The position numbers and the translations under genes were made by a program. Shown one piece after another: positions 6,419 through 9,388 of a DNA stretch of 9,388 bases. The notes under the pieces were generated by a model. That model had not been told where the DNA came from. It did not search any database and worked only from the letters and a program-made list of their open reading frames with translations. The DNA is taken from positions 1-9,388 of the forward strand of contig PCTP01000075.1 in the NCBI GenBank assembly GCA_002770795.1, read 5' to 3'. Source of the stretch: Gammaproteobacteria bacterium CG22_combo_CG10-13_8_21_14_all_40_8. Its GTDB lineage: Bacteria > Pseudomonadota > Gammaproteobacteria > Enterobacterales > GCA-002770795. Position 1 is the first letter of the stretch. Each line of letters opens with the position of its first letter.

Positions 6419-7374
6419 TATTCATCCATATCATCTTCAAGTACCGATAACAAGGTTGCCATATCCTCAGGTACGGGGGTTTCCCATTCCATCCATTCGC
6501 CTGATGTAGGATGCTCCAAGCCTAACTTTCTGGCATGTAACGCTTGTCTTGGAAAGTTTTTGATGGCCTCGACTAATGCATTTGAAGCGCTCATAGGGAT
6601 CGAAGGCCTTCCACCATACATGGGATCCCCCACAAGTGGGTGTCCTAGATGTGTCATGTGGACTCTAATTTGATGAGTTCTACCGGTTTCAAGTTTCACG
6701 CGCACTAATGAATGGCTACGATAATATTGTTCCACTTGATAATGAGTAATTGCAGGTTTACCATTCATCACCACCGCCATCTTGACACGATGCACGGGAT
6801 GCCTGCCCATATCTGTTCGAATAGTCCCAATTTCTGGCACATGTCCCTGGCAAACGGCCAGATACTCTCTTGCAAAAGCACGTTGTTGCAGTTGATTCAC
6901 CAAATGGGCGTGTGCGATTAAATTTTTAGCCACTACCAATAAACCACTGGTTTCTTTATCCAGTCGATGAACGATACCGGCTCTGGGTACATTAATTAAT
7001 GAAGGGAATCGGTAAAGCAACCCATTAACCAAGGTGCCATCTTCATTACCCGCTCCAGGATGAACCACCAAATCCTGATGTTTGTTGACGATAATGATAT
7101 CCTTATCATCATAGAGAGTTTCAAAATCTATATCTTGAGGTATCCAGTCCCCTTCAGATTTCAACTCCGCTTTGACTTGTATCAGTTCACCACCAATCAA
7201 GGTGATTTTGGGTTTATTCATCAACAAGTCATTCACCAAAACATTATCCGCTTTGATCCATTTCTGAATTTGTCCTCGTGAATATTCACTGAATAACAGA
7301 GACATGACTTGATCAAGTCTCTTTCCCCCCATCGAATTGGGTACTTTAGCTTCTAATAAAATGGTATTGTTCAT
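6418..7374 (-). CDS. rluD: RluD, 23S rRNA pseudouridine(1911/1915/1917) synthase
   Basis: RluD isomerises three uridines in helix 69 of 23S rRNA to pseudouridine, which matters for ribosome assembly and translation termination. The 318-residue protein has an N-terminal S4 RNA-binding domain (about 18-68, with KRLDQVMSLLF and RGQIQKWI) followed by the RluA-type catalytic domain. The signature HRLDKETSGLLVVAK (136-150) puts the catalytic aspartate at Asp139, the same number as in E. coli RluD. RHPVHRVKMAV (191-201) and LETGRTHQIRVHM (228-240) are also conserved, and favour RluD over RluC/RluA. The start has AGGA 6 nt upstream. A second ATG 4 nt earlier is in another frame. It is the first gene of an rluD-pgeF-plsC operon and is divergent from bamD. 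A weak promoter candidate (TAGTCA, 18 nt, TGTAAT) lies roughly 70-110 bp upstream. Confidence 0.93.
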   Translation of the reverse strand: MNNTILLEAKVPNSMGGKRLDQVMSLLFSEYSRGQIQKWIKADNVLVNDLLMNKPKITLIGGELIQVKAELKSEGDWIPQDIDFETLYDDKDIIIVNKHQDLVVHPGAGNEDGTLVNGLLYRFPSLINVPRAGIVHRLDKETSGLLVVAKNLIAHAHLVNQLQQRAFAREYLAVCQGHVPEIGTIRTDMGRHPVHRVKMAVVMNGKPAITHYQVEQYYRSHSLVRVKLETGRTHQIRVHMTHLGHPLVGDPMYGGRPSIPMSASNALVEAIKNFPRQALHARKLGLEHPTSGEWMEWETPVPEDMATLLSVLEDDMDE

Positions 7375-7539
7375 TCATATTCCTAAAAGACTTGCCGACC
7401 ATTGGCCATACATTTGATTTCTAGACTCAAGCCTAAAATGTTATTACACAATACTTATGGAACTTATGACTATTCATCTTGTCGAAAAAATATTAAAATT
7501 CACCATGACGCTACCCATTGTACTCATTTTTAGAGTTTA

Positions 7540-7568
7540 TTGGACAATCTAAATATGTGAGGTAGAAT
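7540..7568 (+). promoter_or_regulatory. Sigma-70 promoter for bamD
   Basis: TTGGAC (7540-7545), a 17-bp spacer, then TAGAAT (7563-7568) is a strong match. Transcription would start near 7575, leaving a leader of about 35 nt. A sigma-E site, which controls bam genes in some enterics, is not evident. Confidence 0.72.
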
Positions 7569-7609
7569 ACAACCCGTCAGTTTAACAGCAGAGTAACCAT
7601 ATTTTACAC

Positions 7610-8374
7610 ATGAAATTTTCTTATTTAATTATTTTATTATGTTTTTCTCTTTTTGTGGGCGGTTGCTCATCGGCCAACAAAGCTGAAAAAAGTAGAATAA
7701 AACGACAAACCGCTCAAGAGCTCTATGAAGAAGCCAGGGTAAATCTGAATTCGCACAACTACAGGGCAGCGATATCTAAACTAGAAACCCTAGACAATCG
7801 CTACCCCTTTGGTCCTTATGCTGATCAAGCACAATTGGACTTGATCTATGCATACTATAAAAATAACGATAATGCCTCGGCTATTTCTCAAGCAGACCGA
7901 TTCATCCGTCAACATCCAAGGCACACTAAAGTCGATTATGCCTATTATATGAAGGGCTTAGTCAATTTTACAGCTGAAGTCGGCTTTGTCCAAGAAGTGA
8001 TGTCAGCTAAACTTGATGAAAGAGACGCAGGTACTGCCAGACAAGCCTTTAACGATTTTGCTGATTTAGTGAAAAAGTTCCCTGAAAGCCAGTATGCAGC
8101 TGATGCGCGCCAACGAATGATTTATCTTAGAAATCGCCTTGCTAGTTATGAATTACATGTGGCTGACTATTATATGGAACGGAAAGCGTACTTAGGCGCT
8201 GCAAACCGGGCTAAATATGTATTAGAACATTATCCCAAGACCACAGAAAATGCCCGAGCACTTTTGATTATGATGACCGCTTATAATGAATTAGGGATGA
8301 GTGAACTAGCAGAAAAATCTCGCCGAAGCTTAATCTTTAACTATCCAGAATATGCAAAAAAAATTGGCCTATAG
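7610..8374 (+). CDS. bamD: BamD (ComL/YfiO), outer-membrane assembly lipoprotein
   Basis: BamD is the essential lipoprotein of the BAM complex that folds beta-barrel proteins into the outer membrane. The 254-residue precursor has a lipoprotein signal peptide with lipobox VGGC, so the lipidated residue is Cys19; Ser at +2 fits outer-membrane sorting. The mature part is made of TPR-like helical repeats (about 33-250). Conserved family segments are seen: YPFGPYADQAQLDL (65-78), YYMKGLVNF (112-120), the DARQRMIYLRNRLA block (165-178) and AANRAKYVLEHYP (197-209). The length is typical. The Shine-Dalgarno sequence is weak (GAGTAA some 13 nt upstream), but the signal peptide fixes this start. It sits between divergent rluD and convergent glnB; bamD next to rluD-pgeF-clpB is an old conserved gammaproteobacterial neighbourhood. 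Confidence 0.94.
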   Translation: MKFSYLIILLCFSLFVGGCSSANKAEKSRIKRQTAQELYEEARVNLNSHNYRAAISKLETLDNRYPFGPYADQAQLDLIYAYYKNNDNASAISQADRFIRQHPRHTKVDYAYYMKGLVNFTAEVGFVQEVMSAKLDERDAGTARQAFNDFADLVKKFPESQYAADARQRMIYLRNRLASYELHVADYYMERKAYLGAANRAKYVLEHYPKTTENARALLIMMTAYNELGMSELAEKSRRSLIFNYPEYAKKIGL

Positions 8375-8439
8375 GCGCGTACCTTATAATCGATAATCAA
8401 CCACTTATAACCAAAAATTGTGGGTGGTATTTCATCAAA

Positions 8440-8778
8440 TTAAAGTGCCAGATGATCCTCTTCACCTGTTCTAACGCGTATTACACGCTCAATAGAAGAA
8501 ACAAAAATTTTACCGTCACCAATTTTACCTGTTCTGGATGTTTCTACAATGGCATGTATACAATCATCCACCATGGCTTTATCCACCACAACTTCAATTT
8601 TAACCTTAGGTAAAAAATCCACCATATATTCTGCACCACGGTATAATTCTGTATGGCCTTTCTGACGCCCAAAGCCCTTGACTTCAGTTACCGTCATCCC
8701 GTTAATACCCAAATCGGATAAGGCTTCTCGCACATCATCAAGTTTGAAAGGTTTAATAATAGCTTCGATCTTTTTCAC
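8440..8778 (-). CDS. glnB: P-II nitrogen regulatory protein GlnB
   Basis: P-II proteins are trimeric cytosolic sensors of 2-oxoglutarate, ATP/ADP and, through uridylylation, glutamine. They signal to NtrB, glutamine synthetase adenylyltransferase and other targets. From the GTG at 8778 the product is 112 residues, exactly the family length, starting (M)KKIEAIIKPFKLDDVREAL like E. coli GlnB. AGGTG lies 6 nt before this GTG. A longer form from 8814 would add 12 residues with no counterpart. The T-loop EVKGFGRQKGHTELYRGAEY (32-51) is intact, with Tyr51, the uridylylation site. TGKIGDGKIFV (83-93) and RVRTGEED (101-108) bind nucleotide and phosphate. Asp54 and the KKIEAIIK start favour GlnB over GlnK (Asn54). 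There is no amtB next to it, also in line with GlnB. No sigma-54 site is evident upstream. Confidence 0.93.
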   Translation of the reverse strand: MKKIEAIIKPFKLDDVREALSDLGINGMTVTEVKGFGRQKGHTELYRGAEYMVDFLPKVKIEVVVDKAMVDDCIHAIVETSRTGKIGDGKIFVSSIERVIRVRTGEEDHLAL

Positions 8779-8819
8779 AATAAACACCTGGGTTATAAAC
8801 TTAATAGGGATCAAGATGA

Positions 8820-8848
8820 ATTATGAGCGATTCCCTTTACAACGGCAA
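8820..8848 (-). promoter_or_regulatory. Candidate sigma-70 promoter for glnB
   Basis: On the minus strand TTGCCG (8848-8843), 17 bp, CATAAT (8825-8820). The -35 matches 4 of 6 and the -10 matches 5 of 6. The start would be near 8814, with a leader of about 36 nt before the GTG. Confidence 0.5.
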
Positions 8849-8850
8849 CC

Positions 8851-8908
8851 TATATCAAAATGAATATATCAAAATAAAGTTAAAGAATATCAACCCCTAA
8901 CTGATATC
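8851..8908. repeat. Short ATATC repeats in the glnB/pilS spacer
   Basis: TATATCAAAAT occurs twice exactly, at 8851-8861 and 8865-8875 (period 14). Further ATATC copies are at 8887-8891 and 8904-8908. The cluster lies just upstream of the candidate glnB -35 and before the pilS promoter, so it could be an operator for either gene. The region is AT-rich, so chance is a real alternative. Confidence 0.35.
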
Positions 8909-8933
8909 CAAACAAGTCTTAACAAAGTAAATT

Positions 8934-8942
8934 TGCTACAAT
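8934..8942 (+). promoter_or_regulatory. Candidate extended -10 promoter for pilS
   Basis: TGC directly before TACAAT (8937-8942) fits an extended -10 element (TGnTATAAT). No good -35 is seen at 16-18 bp. Transcription would begin near 8949, 26 nt before the pilS ATG. Confidence 0.4.
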
Positions 8943-8974
8943 AACTAAATGCTAATACCAAAGATCACTAATTT

Positions 8975-9388
8975 ATGAGCGTGACGCCTCTCCTCCACCA
9001 ACCCAGATTGGGAAGTTATGCATGGAAAGCATTACGCTATTTCAATGGCTATCGCCTTTTTGTGCCTCTACTTATTGGAGGCTTATACCTTTCATCCTTT
9101 GCCCCCAATTTTTTAGGGACTTCAAACCGATTTTTATTTGAAACTGTGCTAGTCAGTTACTTTTTATTGACATTATCTTCTATTTTTCTTATCCAAATAA
9201 AACCACCACCCTTTAATTATTTAGTAAGTATTTTAGTTAGCATTGATATTGCCTCAATCACCCTACTCATGCATGCAAGTGGAGGCTTAAACAGCGGATT
9301 AGGCATGCTGTTAGCCGTAAGTTCGGCCAGTGCCTGTTTGTTACTCGCTCATCAAATGGCATTAGGATTCGCCGCTTTCTCTTCCTTG
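8975..9388 (+). CDS. pilS: PilS, type IV pilus sensor histidine kinase, N-terminal membrane region (3'-truncated)
   Basis: The frame is open from the ATG at 8975 to the window edge (138 residues), and an in-frame TAA ends 3 nt before it, so no longer form with an earlier start is likely. No strong Shine-Dalgarno sequence is visible. Four hydrophobic spans are seen at about 27-43, 54-74, 82-100 and 104-126, and the span around 101-126 (ASGGLNSGLGMLLAVSSASA onward) resembles the AGGxxSxxGxLLxxSVAxS stretch of Pseudomonas PilS. PilS is an inner-membrane kinase that phosphorylates PilR to activate sigma-54 transcription of pilin genes and senses pilin level in the membrane. The kinase domains (HisKA, HATPase) would lie to the right, probably followed by pilR. 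The position near bamD-rluD-pgeF-clpB matches Pseudomonas. The call rests on the membrane region and synteny, so another PilS-like kinase is possible. Confidence 0.75.
   Translation, partial: MSVTPLLHQPRLGSYAWKALRYFNGYRLFVPLLIGGLYLSSFAPNFLGTSNRFLFETVLVSYFLLTLSSIFLIQIKPPPFNYLVSILVSIDIASITLLMHASGGLNSGLGMLLAVSSASACLLLAHQMALGFAAFSSL

Noticed and set aside
8400..8428. ACCAC/GTGGT stem between convergent bamD and glnB as a bidirectional terminator.
   Set aside because: Only 5 bp with a 19-nt loop and no T-tract on either side; too weak to call.
8678..8863. A 61-codon plus-strand frame antisense to the start of glnB.
   Set aside because: It overlaps the conserved glnB N-terminus and the glnB promoter; no supporting signals.

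Overview
The window comes from the chromosome of a moderately AT-rich gammaproteobacterium with type IV pili. The evidence is BamD, PilU, PilS, a GlnB-type P-II protein and a ClpB very close to the E. coli protein. The order clpB / pgeF / rluD / bamD / pilS is, from memory, the arrangement in Pseudomonas; here a PlsC-like gene sits between pgeF and clpB, and glnB sits between bamD and pilS. I cannot name a genus. There are no transposases, phage genes, CRISPR arrays, tRNAs or rRNAs. Most of the window is conserved core genome, and I see no convincing new multi-gene system.

Layout, left to right. The 3' half of hutH (+) enters from the left edge and ends in a strong terminator hairpin built on a perfect 40-bp palindrome. 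A 321-bp gap (750-1070) follows. It holds a second, minus-strand terminator-like hairpin that no annotated gene explains, so an unannotated small RNA is possible, and then a good sigma-70 promoter for pilU. pilU (+) and clpB (-) converge on a 63-bp spacer with a REP-like hairpin.

clpB is transcribed leftward from a well-matched heat-shock (sigma-32-type) promoter. It also carries an in-frame internal GTG with its own Shine-Dalgarno sequence, where the short ClpB isoform would start. Upstream of it on the same strand is a compact rluD-pgeF-plsC operon. The rluD/pgeF junction overlaps by 1 nt and the pgeF/plsC junction has a 1-nt gap. It links 23S rRNA pseudouridylation, a multicopper-oxidase-like/laccase-domain protein and a membrane acyltransferase.

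bamD (+) is divergent from rluD (235-bp spacer, 7375-7609) and has a clear TTGGAC-17-TAGAAT promoter. I see only a weak candidate rluD promoter in that spacer. bamD converges with glnB (-). glnB is in turn divergent from pilS (+), whose N-terminal membrane region runs off the right edge. The glnB/pilS spacer has plausible promoters for both genes and short ATATC-containing repeats.

Functionally the window covers histidine catabolism (hutH), twitching motility (pilU, pilS), proteostasis (clpB), ribosome modification (rluD), outer-membrane assembly (bamD) and nitrogen signalling (glnB). Two starts matter: clpB is best started at 4820 and glnB at the GTG at 8778, because longer forms add residues not found in the families.
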